Shown one piece after another: positions 35,155 to 43,900 of a DNA stretch of 64,000 nt. Under the pieces are notes generated by a model. That model made no database searches. It saw nothing but the letters and a program-made list of their open reading frames with translations, and had not been told where the DNA came from. A program made the position numbers and the translations under genes. The stretch covers positions 238,225 to 302,224 of the forward strand of contig JAHEAQ010000001.1 in the NCBI GenBank assembly GCA_024642705.1, read 5' to 3'. How positions within the stretch are numbered: the first letter of the stretch is position 1; each line of letters begins with the position of its first letter. The stretch is from Bacteroidota bacterium (GTDB lineage Bacteria; Bacteroidota; Bacteroidia; Chitinophagales; Saprospiraceae).

Positions 35155-35886
35155 ATGATTAAAATTCTTATTGCATTAAGCTTTTTCTTGCTACACTCCA
35201 TTTCTTACGCTCAATCAGAAGCTGAAAAAATTGTACTTCAATCCATCAAAAATCACGACCCTAACGGCAATTGGCAAAAATTCAATGCTACAGTAAATAT
35301 CAATTCAATTGTTATTCGAAATGGGACTGTTGACACATCAAATAGAAAGATATTTCTAAATCTAAGAGAAAATATTTTTGAAATGTCTTTTAACCAAAAT
35401 GGAGAATTGGTTAATCTTTACCTTGATGAAAAAACATGTTTTGGAGAAGTGGTAAGCAATCCGAATTATTCGTCAGATCAGCTAATTGAAAAAAATATAA
35501 CATGCGAACGTGCAAAAATGTACAATGATTATTATCAATACCTCATTGGTCTGCCAATGAAACTCAAAGATAATGGCACCATCATTCATCCTCAATTAAA
35601 CCAAGAATATTATAAAGGCATAGAATACAATGTGGTTACAGTTACTTATGATCCTAAAATCGGAAATTATACTTGGAAGTTTTATTTTGATAAAAGATCT
35701 TCTTTATTAATTCTTGCAGAATTCTCAAAAGACGGCAGCTTTTTAAATGGAGAGACTATAGAATTTAACAATAAAGTATGGTATCAAAAAATGCTCCTAC
35801 CTGGGCAAATGGTTTGGTATGTGCTACCAGATAGACCTTTGCTAGCAGAAGAAAATATTACTTACTCACGAAAAAGTAGGAAATAA
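35155..35886 (+). CDS. DUF6503-family secreted protein
   Basis: 243 residues with a signal peptide (MIKILIALSFFLLHSISYAQ). The mature start SEAEKIVLQSIKNHDPNGNWQKF is the characteristic DUF6503 opening, seen in many marine Bacteroidota proteins. The later IGLPMKLKDNGT and KFYFDKRSSLLI segments fit a beta-rich fold similar to LolA-like lipoprotein-binding proteins. Function unknown. It is preceded by the structured region 34905-35149. Confidence 0.75.
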   Translation: MIKILIALSFFLLHSISYAQSEAEKIVLQSIKNHDPNGNWQKFNATVNINSIVIRNGTVDTSNRKIFLNLRENIFEMSFNQNGELVNLYLDEKTCFGEVVSNPNYSSDQLIEKNITCERAKMYNDYYQYLIGLPMKLKDNGTIIHPQLNQEYYKGIEYNVVTVTYDPKIGNYTWKFYFDKRSSLLILAEFSKDGSFLNGETIEFNNKVWYQKMLLPGQMVWYVLPDRPLLAEENITYSRKSRK

Positions 35887-35973
35887 CTTTTGGAACTTTC
35901 AAAAATATAAATGGTTTTAATAAATAAGATTTCGTTGAATCAAAGCTATTATGGTCTATTATTATAATAAATT

Positions 35974-35981
35974 TATATTTG
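35974..35981 (+). promoter_or_regulatory. -7 promoter box of the T9SS plug gene
   Basis: TATATTTG is an exact TAnnTTTG match. Initiation near 35986 would give a 5' leader of about 55 bases before the TTG start at 36041. Confidence 0.45.
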
Positions 35982-36040
35982 CAATCGTATTCTATTTGCA
36001 TTTAATTTTTATTTAGCTTTTTATTATAAATTATTCACTT

Positions 36041-37315
36041 TTGAAAAAAACAGGTATAATTTTCATTTTATTTTTTATTTCATTCTCCCTATATGCTCAG
36101 AATGAAAAAATTTCCATAGAAGATGAAGTTTATTTTGAACATATCAAAAGTGTGAAATTTCACCATTCAAGTCTTCCTACTTCCTACCCTATTTTTGATT
36201 TGAAGTCTATGGGTAAACTAAAATTAAGTTTTGATGACTTAGAGGGCAGTAATAAAGATTATGTATATTCCATCATTCATTGCGATAAAGATTGGGTTCC
36301 TTCCAAAATTGATGCAATGGAATACTTAGATGGGTTCAATGAAGAAGACCTCAATCAATTTTCTTTTTCTTCCCAAACCATTCATGATTATACTCATTAT
36401 GAATTGATTTTTCCTAATAACAATACTAATTTGAGAATTTCCGGAAATTATATTTTGAAAATCATGGATAGCGATGCGGATAATCAAGTAATCATTACAC
36501 GTAGATTTCTAGTTGTTGAACCGCTTACCTTAATTCAGGCTTCTGTTTTGCCGCCTTTTAACTCAGAAAATTACAACACGCATCAAAGAGTTGATTTTAA
36601 AATTGATCTCAACAAATTTTATATTAGTGATGCAATGAATGAATTGTCAATAAGCATACTGCAGAACAATCGATGGGACAATGCAATTACAAATATAAAG
36701 CCATTAACTGTGATTGGTGATATGGTTAATTTCAATAAATTTAATACTACTTCTTTTCCTGGAGGTAAGGAGTTCAGATATTTTGATACCAGAGATATTT
36801 TACTGAATTCTGATAGAACTGAGGCAATCGAGATAAACACAGGAAGCATTAATGTGCTTTTAAAAAAAGATATCTTAAGGGAATCTAAGACTTACATATA
36901 TTATAAAGAGGGAAATGGAACTTTTGTTCCAAATTATAGTTCGAGTATAAGAAATGGGAAATCCACCTCTGAATATACCAATGTAATTTTCAATTTAGAA
37001 TCTAACCAAGAACTTTTCGGCTACGACGTTTTTATCGTTGGAGAATTTTCAAGTTGGAAATTTTATCCAGAAAACCAAATGTTTTATGACGAAGAAAATG
37101 GTGCTTATACTGCTACTTTAGAGTTGAAACAAGGATACTATAATTACTACTACGCTGCCATTGATGATAAAAACAGAGCCAATTATGAAATTACGGAAGG
37201 AAATTGGTTTGAAACTGAAAATGAATACACCATATTAGTTTACTACCGTCAGCTTGGTGCAAGATATGACCGACTTATTGGAGTTTCCAATGTCAACTCA
37301 TTAAATCGAAACTAA
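36041..37315 (+). CDS. Type IX secretion system plug protein (DUF5103)
   Basis: 424 residues with signal peptide (KKTGIIFILFFISFSLYA). DUF5103 family: YPIFDLKSMGKLKLSFDDLEGSNKDYVYSIIHCDKDW and the later FLVVEPLTLIQASVLPPFN are its hallmarks. The plug closes the SprA translocon pore of the type IX system on the periplasmic side until substrate binding. The TTG at 36041 is required because no ATG exists for the signal peptide. It links this window's T9SS cargo, the SdrD-B giant, to the secretion machinery. Confidence 0.85.
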   Translation: MKKTGIIFILFFISFSLYAQNEKISIEDEVYFEHIKSVKFHHSSLPTSYPIFDLKSMGKLKLSFDDLEGSNKDYVYSIIHCDKDWVPSKIDAMEYLDGFNEEDLNQFSFSSQTIHDYTHYELIFPNNNTNLRISGNYILKIMDSDADNQVIITRRFLVVEPLTLIQASVLPPFNSENYNTHQRVDFKIDLNKFYISDAMNELSISILQNNRWDNAITNIKPLTVIGDMVNFNKFNTTSFPGGKEFRYFDTRDILLNSDRTEAIEINTGSINVLLKKDILRESKTYIYYKEGNGTFVPNYSSSIRNGKSTSEYTNVIFNLESNQELFGYDVFIVGEFSSWKFYPENQMFYDEENGAYTATLELKQGYYNYYYAAIDDKNRANYEITEGNWFETENEYTILVYYRQLGARYDRLIGVSNVNSLNRN

Positions 37316-37326
37316 TCAATAACGGA

Positions 37327-37923
37327 GTGAAAAATTCTCGCAAACTGCTGATTTTTACTAAAAACTTAATTCCTGGAACTGTCAAAACCAGAATCAGCGT
37401 GGTCAAAGGAGATCAAATAGCTTTAAAAGTGTACCAAAAATTACTGGAATACACGAATCAAATAACCAAAGAAATAGATTGCGATAAAATTGTCTTTTTC
37501 AACAATTACATAGAAAAAAATGGCATTTGGGACGATTCAATATTTGAAAAAAAAATGCAAGCACCAGGAAATCTTGGAATGAAAATGGCAACTGCATTTG
37601 AAAATGAATTAAATAATAATTGCAAGGTTTTATTAATTGGTTCAGATTGTCCTAATTTAAATAAGGAAATAGTTGAAGAAGCATTCAATGCTTTAGAAAA
37701 TCATGATGTTGTTATTGGACCTGCTGAAGATGGAGGATATTATCTGATAGGAATGAAAAAATTCCAATCTTTTATATTTGATGGAATGCCATGGAGTGAA
37801 AATGACTTGTTTGATAAAACAATCAAAAAACTTCAGCAAAATAAGCAGAAAACTTACATTTTAGACGCAAAATCTGATGTAGATTTTTGGGAAGACTTTG
37901 AAAAATTAGGTTGGAAACTATAA
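37327..37923 (+). CDS. TIGR04282-type glycosyltransferase (DUF2064)
   Basis: 198 residues with a GTG start. GT-A fold: LIFTKNLIPGTVKTRIS at the N-terminus, LLIGSDCPNLNKEIVEEAF (DxD-like DCP), and GPAEDGGYYLIGMKK, which matches the family. Such proteins are probably nucleotidyl- or glycosyltransferases; the substrate is unknown. It sits 11 bases after the T9SS plug gene and is probably cotranscribed with it. Confidence 0.8.
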   Translation: MKNSRKLLIFTKNLIPGTVKTRISVVKGDQIALKVYQKLLEYTNQITKEIDCDKIVFFNNYIEKNGIWDDSIFEKKMQAPGNLGMKMATAFENELNNNCKVLLIGSDCPNLNKEIVEEAFNALENHDVVIGPAEDGGYYLIGMKKFQSFIFDGMPWSENDLFDKTIKKLQQNKQKTYILDAKSDVDFWEDFEKLGWKL

Positions 37924-38166
37924 TTTTCTTATCAAACAAGGCATGCGATTAAGAGAAATACAACAAATATTTTTGTCATCCTATTTAGTCAAAAATGCCT
38001 ATATAACTAGGTTTCAAATTAATTCCTAGTCCAATTTTGGACGCTGGACTGCACATTTTGAAGTTCTGAAGTTTTATAATAGTTGCAACCAGCCTTAGTA
38101 TTCAACTAATTTTTATATCCTATTCCTCTTTCAATCAGCAGATCCAATTTTGCTTTTATAGGGAAA
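37924..38166. other. Intergenic region with small palindromes
   Basis: Two hairpin-forming sequences are seen: ACTAGG with CCTAGT near 38008-38032, and the perfect palindrome GTCCAATTTTGGAC at 38029-38042. Neither has a T-tract, so no terminator is called. It is between convergent genes. Confidence 0.4.
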
Positions 38167-39192
38167 TTATTTTGCATTTTTCACAATATAAGCTTTAAGA
38201 TCTTCTAATTGCTCGATAGACATTTTCTCCAAAGTATATTGAGGCATATAAGCTTTTTTCCCAGCAGCAGGTTTGGTTCCATATCTTGAAACTTGATAAA
38301 TTGATCTTTCATGATAATCATCCAGATTATGTTTTAAATTTTTAAAAGTTAATACGGAATGATCTAGATTGAAAAACGAATATTTTCGTTCTCCATGACA
38401 ATACATGCAACCATTATTGTATATAATTTCTCCATTTTCAGGATTGCCAATTACTTTTCTTCTATCCTCTTTTGCTGAAGGAGGATCAATAAAGTGCGCT
38501 GGAGATGATTTTAAATATTTAGATTCAATAATTTTTATCGCCTCTTCTGTTCCAGTTTCTTTAGAAAGTGCCTTAACAATAATTGCTTCTTCTTCTCCAT
38601 TAATTTCCAAGTCATCCAATTTCAATTCTAAGGTCCATAGGTACATTAATACAGATTCCAATTCCCAATTTTTCATTTTTCGACCCTGACTGCATTCCGT
38701 TGAACACAATTGAATGGCTTGTCGTAAATCATTTCTTGCCGCATTAACCAATTCTCCATATTTCTTGTAATAATCATCGTTATAGAAAGAACTTCTATTT
38801 ACAATTCCATACAGAGGACTGCCCTGCAAGAATGGCAACCCAATAGAATTAGTGTATTCCAAACGTGATTGTGGATCAATAACAGAAAGATCAGGCACTT
38901 CTTTTACAATATTATGGCAGGAAGTGCAAACGAAATGCTTGCTTATTCTACTTGTTTTTAAGCCTCTTGAGTTGTGAGTGAAGCCATTTGTAACAATCTC
39001 TTTCCCTCTTTCAACACTTGCTCCTTTTACTGAAGGATCCACAAAATGCTGGTATTGCACATTAGCAGATAAATCGGTTAGAATTTGCCTGACCGGTTTA
39101 TTGTAGTCTAATGAAAATGAACCACTTTTTTTCGTAAAACCAAGTGAAATAATTAATAAAACTAATCCAACACAAAATCCAAACTTTTTCAT
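38167..39192 (-). CDS. Secreted dihaem cytochrome c (SoxA-like)
   Basis: 341 residues with a signal peptide (KKFGFCVGLVLLIISLGF). Two haem c sites: C89TSCH93 (HFVCTSCHNIVK) and CMYCH near 263. The stretch CSTECSQGRKMKNWELESVLMYLWTLELKLDDLE is typical of SoxA-like cytochromes. The final acidic-amphipathic LEDLKAYIVKNAK is like other cytochrome c ends. Transcribed after the CX4CH lipoprotein and DUF5777 genes as one minus-strand operon, with a role in periplasmic electron transfer. Whether it handles thiosulfate is unknown. Confidence 0.8.
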   Translation of the reverse strand: MKKFGFCVGLVLLIISLGFTKKSGSFSLDYNKPVRQILTDLSANVQYQHFVDPSVKGASVERGKEIVTNGFTHNSRGLKTSRISKHFVCTSCHNIVKEVPDLSVIDPQSRLEYTNSIGLPFLQGSPLYGIVNRSSFYNDDYYKKYGELVNAARNDLRQAIQLCSTECSQGRKMKNWELESVLMYLWTLELKLDDLEINGEEEAIIVKALSKETGTEEAIKIIESKYLKSSPAHFIDPPSAKEDRRKVIGNPENGEIIYNNGCMYCHGERKYSFFNLDHSVLTFKNLKHNLDDYHERSIYQVSRYGTKPAAGKKAYMPQYTLEKMSIEQLEDLKAYIVKNAK

Positions 39193-39194
39193 AA

Positions 39195-40067
39195 CTACAA
39201 ATTAAATATTCTAGAAATGGTAAAGCCAATTCTGAATTCTCCCTCTGACCAATTAGATGTTGTATATGGGATAAAATCTGTTTCACTCATTCCCGTTGCA
39301 TTGGTCAAATTTAATTGAAATACATGCCCACTTCCAGTTTCAAATTCAAATCCAAGTCCAATAGCTGGATAATAGCCATTTTCAACAGTTCGCAAAGTAG
39401 AAAACGGGTAAGTAACATCAACAATTAGCCCCATTACTCGTGTTATTTGAATTCTTGAAGCTATTCCAGCACTTACTAAATCATTCTTATCATAATCATA
39501 AACTAAATTCCTATAAGTCCATCCGCCATTCAATTGAAGCGAAAAGCCAGGTGAAAATTTTCTAGCAAGCATTAATTGAGAGTGAAATGAAAACCTATGG
39601 TCAATCTGGGGAAAACTTGATATAACACCTTCAGTTTGAGATTGTGCCATTGTTGAATAAGTTGTCATACCCATTACCGTAATTGTTAATGGGTTATTTT
39701 GCTTATCTTGGGCCATCAATTTCGCCTTCATAAAAGAATTAATATTTTGCCTCAACTCATTGGAACCTTTCGTTCTAGAAATACCAATGTTAACATTATT
39801 AGTGAGTCCATAATCAAAACCTATAAAAATATCAGTCGAATTGTCCAAACCATAGAATGTCTGCCATCCTCCAGTTTCTCCTAACATGTTTCCAAAACGA
39901 TGGCCAATTCTGAAATCAAGCTTTCTTTTCATAAGCGTTTCAGAGGAATGGTTGTTAATAACTCTTCTGTCTTTAAATGTTTCGTATACAAGTACTTTTT
40001 CTTGACCACTTAATGTTATTGAAAAGACAAAACAAGCAAAAATGTAAATAATTATATTTCTTTTCAT
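39195..40067 (-). CDS. DUF5777 outer-membrane beta-barrel protein
   Basis: 290 residues with signal peptide (MKRNIIIYIFACFVFSITLSG). DUF5777: KLDFRIGHRFGNMLGETGG, FYGLDNSTDIFIGFDYGLTNNVNIGISR, and GLGFEFETGSGHVFQLNLTN then SEGEFRIGFTISRIFNL ending in an aromatic strand. Such proteins recur next to cytochrome c and YceI genes in Bacteroidota, and here lie between two cytochrome genes with gaps of 2 and 10 bases. They may form a pore or scaffold for redox proteins. Confidence 0.78.
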   Translation of the reverse strand: MKRNIIIYIFACFVFSITLSGQEKVLVYETFKDRRVINNHSSETLMKRKLDFRIGHRFGNMLGETGGWQTFYGLDNSTDIFIGFDYGLTNNVNIGISRTKGSNELRQNINSFMKAKLMAQDKQNNPLTITVMGMTTYSTMAQSQTEGVISSFPQIDHRFSFHSQLMLARKFSPGFSLQLNGGWTYRNLVYDYDKNDLVSAGIASRIQITRVMGLIVDVTYPFSTLRTVENGYYPAIGLGFEFETGSGHVFQLNLTNATGMSETDFIPYTTSNWSEGEFRIGFTISRIFNL

Positions 40068-40077
40068 AATCGTATTA

Positions 40078-40440
40078 TTAGTTCTCAGGATAACCTGACT
40101 GAATCCAGCATTTAAAAATGACTATTTCTTCATCTGATAATTTTGAAGGACCAAGTGATGAATAATTTGGTGGCATAGTCCGATCAAAAATTGTTTTTCT
40201 TTCAATAAGACCACTATCAAAATATTTAGAAATTCCTTTATAGCTTGTAAAATTTCCCGGTGCCCCACCAGCATGGCATCCAGAATAAGCACAAGTAGTA
40301 GAAATGATGGGTCTTATTTGGTTATCATAAGTAACCACATCTCCACATTCCGTAATTATTTCAGAAATTTGGTCTCTGGTACAAGAAACAATTATTAGAA
40401 TTAATATTGTTGTAAAAAAAATAACTGCAACAAATTTCAT
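40078..40440 (-). CDS. Cytochrome c-like lipoprotein with CX4CH haem motif
   Basis: 120 residues. Lipobox after MKFVAVIFFTTILILIIV with Cys20. The haem motif is CAYSGCH (CX4CH, four residues between the cysteines rather than the usual two) in TTCAYSGCHAGGAPGNF, and an axial-type Met lies in RTMPPNYS. CX4CH is known in some Bacteroidota and planctomycete cytochromes. First gene of the cluster 40440-38167, so it is translated with the DUF5777 and SoxA-like proteins. Confidence 0.75.
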   Translation of the reverse strand: MKFVAVIFFTTILILIIVSCTRDQISEIITECGDVVTYDNQIRPIISTTCAYSGCHAGGAPGNFTSYKGISKYFDSGLIERKTIFDRTMPPNYSSLGPSKLSDEEIVIFKCWIQSGYPEN

Positions 40441-40535
40441 TAATTTTGGTTTTATTAAAGAAAAGCGAAATTAACAACATATTAATTTCTTTCAAATTAT
40501 TTTTATTTTTATAACAAGAAATACAAACCATAATT

Positions 40536-40952
40536 ATGTATCCACCAGAATTAGTGAAACCAATGGCTCAAGAATTAACAGAATTTGGGTTTCAATCATT
40601 ATCTACTCCTGAAGAAGTAAACAATATTCTTGAAAACAATGAAGGTACTGTTTTATTAGTAGTTAATTCAGTTTGTGGCTGTGCAGCAGCTAATGCAAGA
40701 CCTGGAGCAAAAATTGCAATCCAAAATAGTAAAAAGCCAGCTAAATTAGTTACTGTTTTTGCAGGAGTAAATGCAGAAGCTACTTCTAGAGCTAGAGATT
40801 ATTTACTTCCATATCCTCCATCTTCACCTGCAATAGCTTTGTTTAAGGATGGTAGCCTTGTTCACATGTTAGAAAGACACCATATTGAAGGAAGGTCTGC
40901 GCATATGATTGCTGACAATCTAGTTATGGCTTTCAATGAATATTGTGATTAA
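40536..40952 (+). CDS. Bacilliredoxin (BrxA/BrxB family)
   Basis: 138 residues, thioredoxin-like fold with the family CGC site (C47, C49 in NSVCGCAAANARPG). In Firmicutes these proteins remove bacillithiol from protein thiols; some Bacteroidota also make bacillithiol. Length and the LPYPPSSPAIALF segment agree. Its last four bases overlap the end of the convergent SdrD-B gene, so the genes meet tail to tail. Confidence 0.9.
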   Translation: MYPPELVKPMAQELTEFGFQSLSTPEEVNNILENNEGTVLLVVNSVCGCAAANARPGAKIAIQNSKKPAKLVTVFAGVNAEATSRARDYLLPYPPSSPAIALFKDGSLVHMLERHHIEGRSAHMIADNLVMAFNEYCD

Positions 40953-43900
40953 TCCTGATCGATAATAATTTTTTCATGATATGTTCTATATCCTGCATCC
41001 ATCTGTAGGATATAGAATCCTTTTGGAATCGTAGAAATATCAAATGTTTTTTCATAAACACCAGTTTTGAAATCTTGATATTCAATCAAGTTTTTTATTT
41101 TTCTTCCTGCTTCATCTAATAATCTGATTTCCACTTTACTCTGCTCAGCAACTTCAAATTGAAGATGTAAATTTTCCTTTGTTGGATTTGGATAAATTTC
41201 AAAAGTAAACGTTTGATGAAAAGCTTTTACCACAATCACATGACTGTATGAGTAATTGCCTTCAAGATCAAATTCTTTTAACCTATAATAATAATTGCCT
41301 TCATCACCAGAATTTATATCTAAAAATCTATATTCTTGCAAATATTTTTCTTGGTCAATTGCTGAAATTTCTGCGATTTTTTCGAATTTATGAGCCCCAT
41401 CTTTCCTTCGCTCCAATTCATATTTTGAAATTATTTTATCTACCTGGGTAGCCCATTCTATGACGTTTTCTTCACCTTCTCTTCTGCCCGTAAAAGCCAA
41501 TAAATTAGAAAATATAAGATCATTGATCACTACCCCAGCATCTACATTATCGATGAACTCAGACGGATTAATGCTAAATAATTTAGTGGTTCCATAGCCA
41601 AAGGAATTGTCGACATCACTATTATGATTTTCATCTGAATTTACGTTCATTGTAAATTCATATGGCCCATCAAGTCTGAATTTTAAATAATAATTTCCTT
41701 TCCTTAAGTTTTCTACTTTGTAATGTCCTTGAGCATCCGAAGTTTCAGTTGCTATTAACTCCTTTTGTTCATTGTAAATATCAATCTGAGCTCCTACAAT
41801 TCCAACTTCATTTTCGCCTTGCATTCCATTGTAATCTTCATCAAGCCAAACCATTTTACCCAAAGTCCCCGGCTCATATAAACCAACGGAAATAGTTTGT
41901 TTGAGTTCTTTAGAATAAATTGAAAATGGAAACGATTCGTAATTAATTTCAGTTTCCATAAAATCAGAATCTGTAAAATCAGTGCTACCAGCGGCTTTAT
42001 AATCTGTCAAAAACATTCCAGTATCTTTTTCCATTTTTATAAAATACATTCCTGGTAAAACCTTAATAGTGGTTTGTTGTACACCTGCAAAATTTCCAAG
42101 AAAATCTCCTTCTATAGAATACAAAGAAGCCTTATAATCTTTTAATGCACCATCATTTTCTTCCTTTATTCCATTTCCATTATTATCTTTCCAAACATTC
42201 ATTTCTATTGTTCCATAGGTGTATAATCCTAGATCTAAATTTTTGATTGCGATTCCCTGAGCATTAATTACTTGAGATTTTCCACTATTATCAAACTTTA
42301 TCTGACTCAAATCTAAATTAGAAACATAGTAAGATTGTGGCAATTCAACCTGCAAAGAATATTGGCCTTTTGGCAATATGCCTAATTCAAATTTTCCATA
42401 TTTATTAGTCTGAACATCATAGACAATTTCTCCAACAATGCTAATCAAACTCAATCTTACACCTTCAATACCTTTTTCGAAACTATTGTATTGATGGTCT
42501 AAATTCAAATCATGATGTAAAGTGCCGCTGGAAGGGTCTTCATTATCATACATTCCAATATCAATCCAATCGATCTTTTGATTGGCACCAAGATAAAATA
42601 CTTCCGTTTTTCCAGAATTCATTCCATCGTTGTCTATTTCATCATTACTGGCATTCGAAATTGCCACTTGAAATCCTTGAGGAATTTCAAATTGCAAATA
42701 ATATCGGCCACTTTCAATTCCATAAAACCCATACTTACCCTTTGAATCTGAAATGGTACTGCTTAACAATTTATTATCCAAAGAAAAAATAGAAACAGAA
42801 ACTCCTTCGATACCTTTTTCACCATTTTGAATTCCATCTTTGTTGAAGTCGTTCCAAATAAGATTTCCCACATAAGTTGTCGAAATATATCCTGCATCTA
42901 TGTCATTTTTTACTTCTCCTGAATAAAGACTAAAAATTTTGGTTCTTCCATTTTCATTCACATCAGAATTTTTATCCTGGAAAGGCAAAACTATTTTTGT
43001 GTATTCGAAAGCAGTTTTTTTCGAAAAAGTTAAATAGTAATTTCCTGGACTAACATTGTTGATTTTGTAATATCCATCAGCATTTGATATGGTCCTATCT
43101 ACAAGTTTACCATTCGTTTCATATAATACAATTTCAACTCCTGAAAGACCAGGTTCGTCTGGGTCTTGCAAACCATTTGAGTTAAAATCAATCCAAACAA
43201 AATCACCTATACTTGTTTGAGGTTCAAAAAACCCAGCGTCAATATTAAGATTATTTTGCCCTGGATAGATTTCAATAAAATCTGTAGTTCCATATCCATT
43301 CGCTCCAGTAACATCAGAATCCAAAATGTCATTCCCTTTTTTCGCAGGCGCAAATTTCATTTCTTTTGAAACTTCAAACTGCAAATAATATTTTCCAGAA
43401 TAATTACCTTTAAATTGGTAATAGCCTAAAGATCCATTTTGGGGATTTGATTTGGTTTTTGTAGTTGAGATAAGAGTATTTTTTTCATCATATAAATTTA
43501 CAATGACTCCATTTGCTCCTACCTCATTTTCATCCTGAATACCATTAGAATTCTGATCTTTCCATACATAATCTCCAATTTCCGTATAAATTGAATAAAA
43601 ACCAGCATCATAATAATCATTCATTTGACCTGGATTAAATTCAAATAAATCAGTAGTACCTTCACCATTACTTCCAGTCACATCAGAGTTTTTGTTGCTA
43701 TTTCCAATGTTTGGAATGGTATACAAAAACTGATCTAACAATATAAACTGCAAATAATATTTTCCTTTAAATGCACCTTTAAAATAGTAATATCCAAGTT
43801 TCCCAGTTATTGGATTATAATTTGTTTGTGTCGAATCTATGAAGAACCCATTTCCATCAAATAATTTAACACTTACGCCATTCAACCCATTTTCATTATC

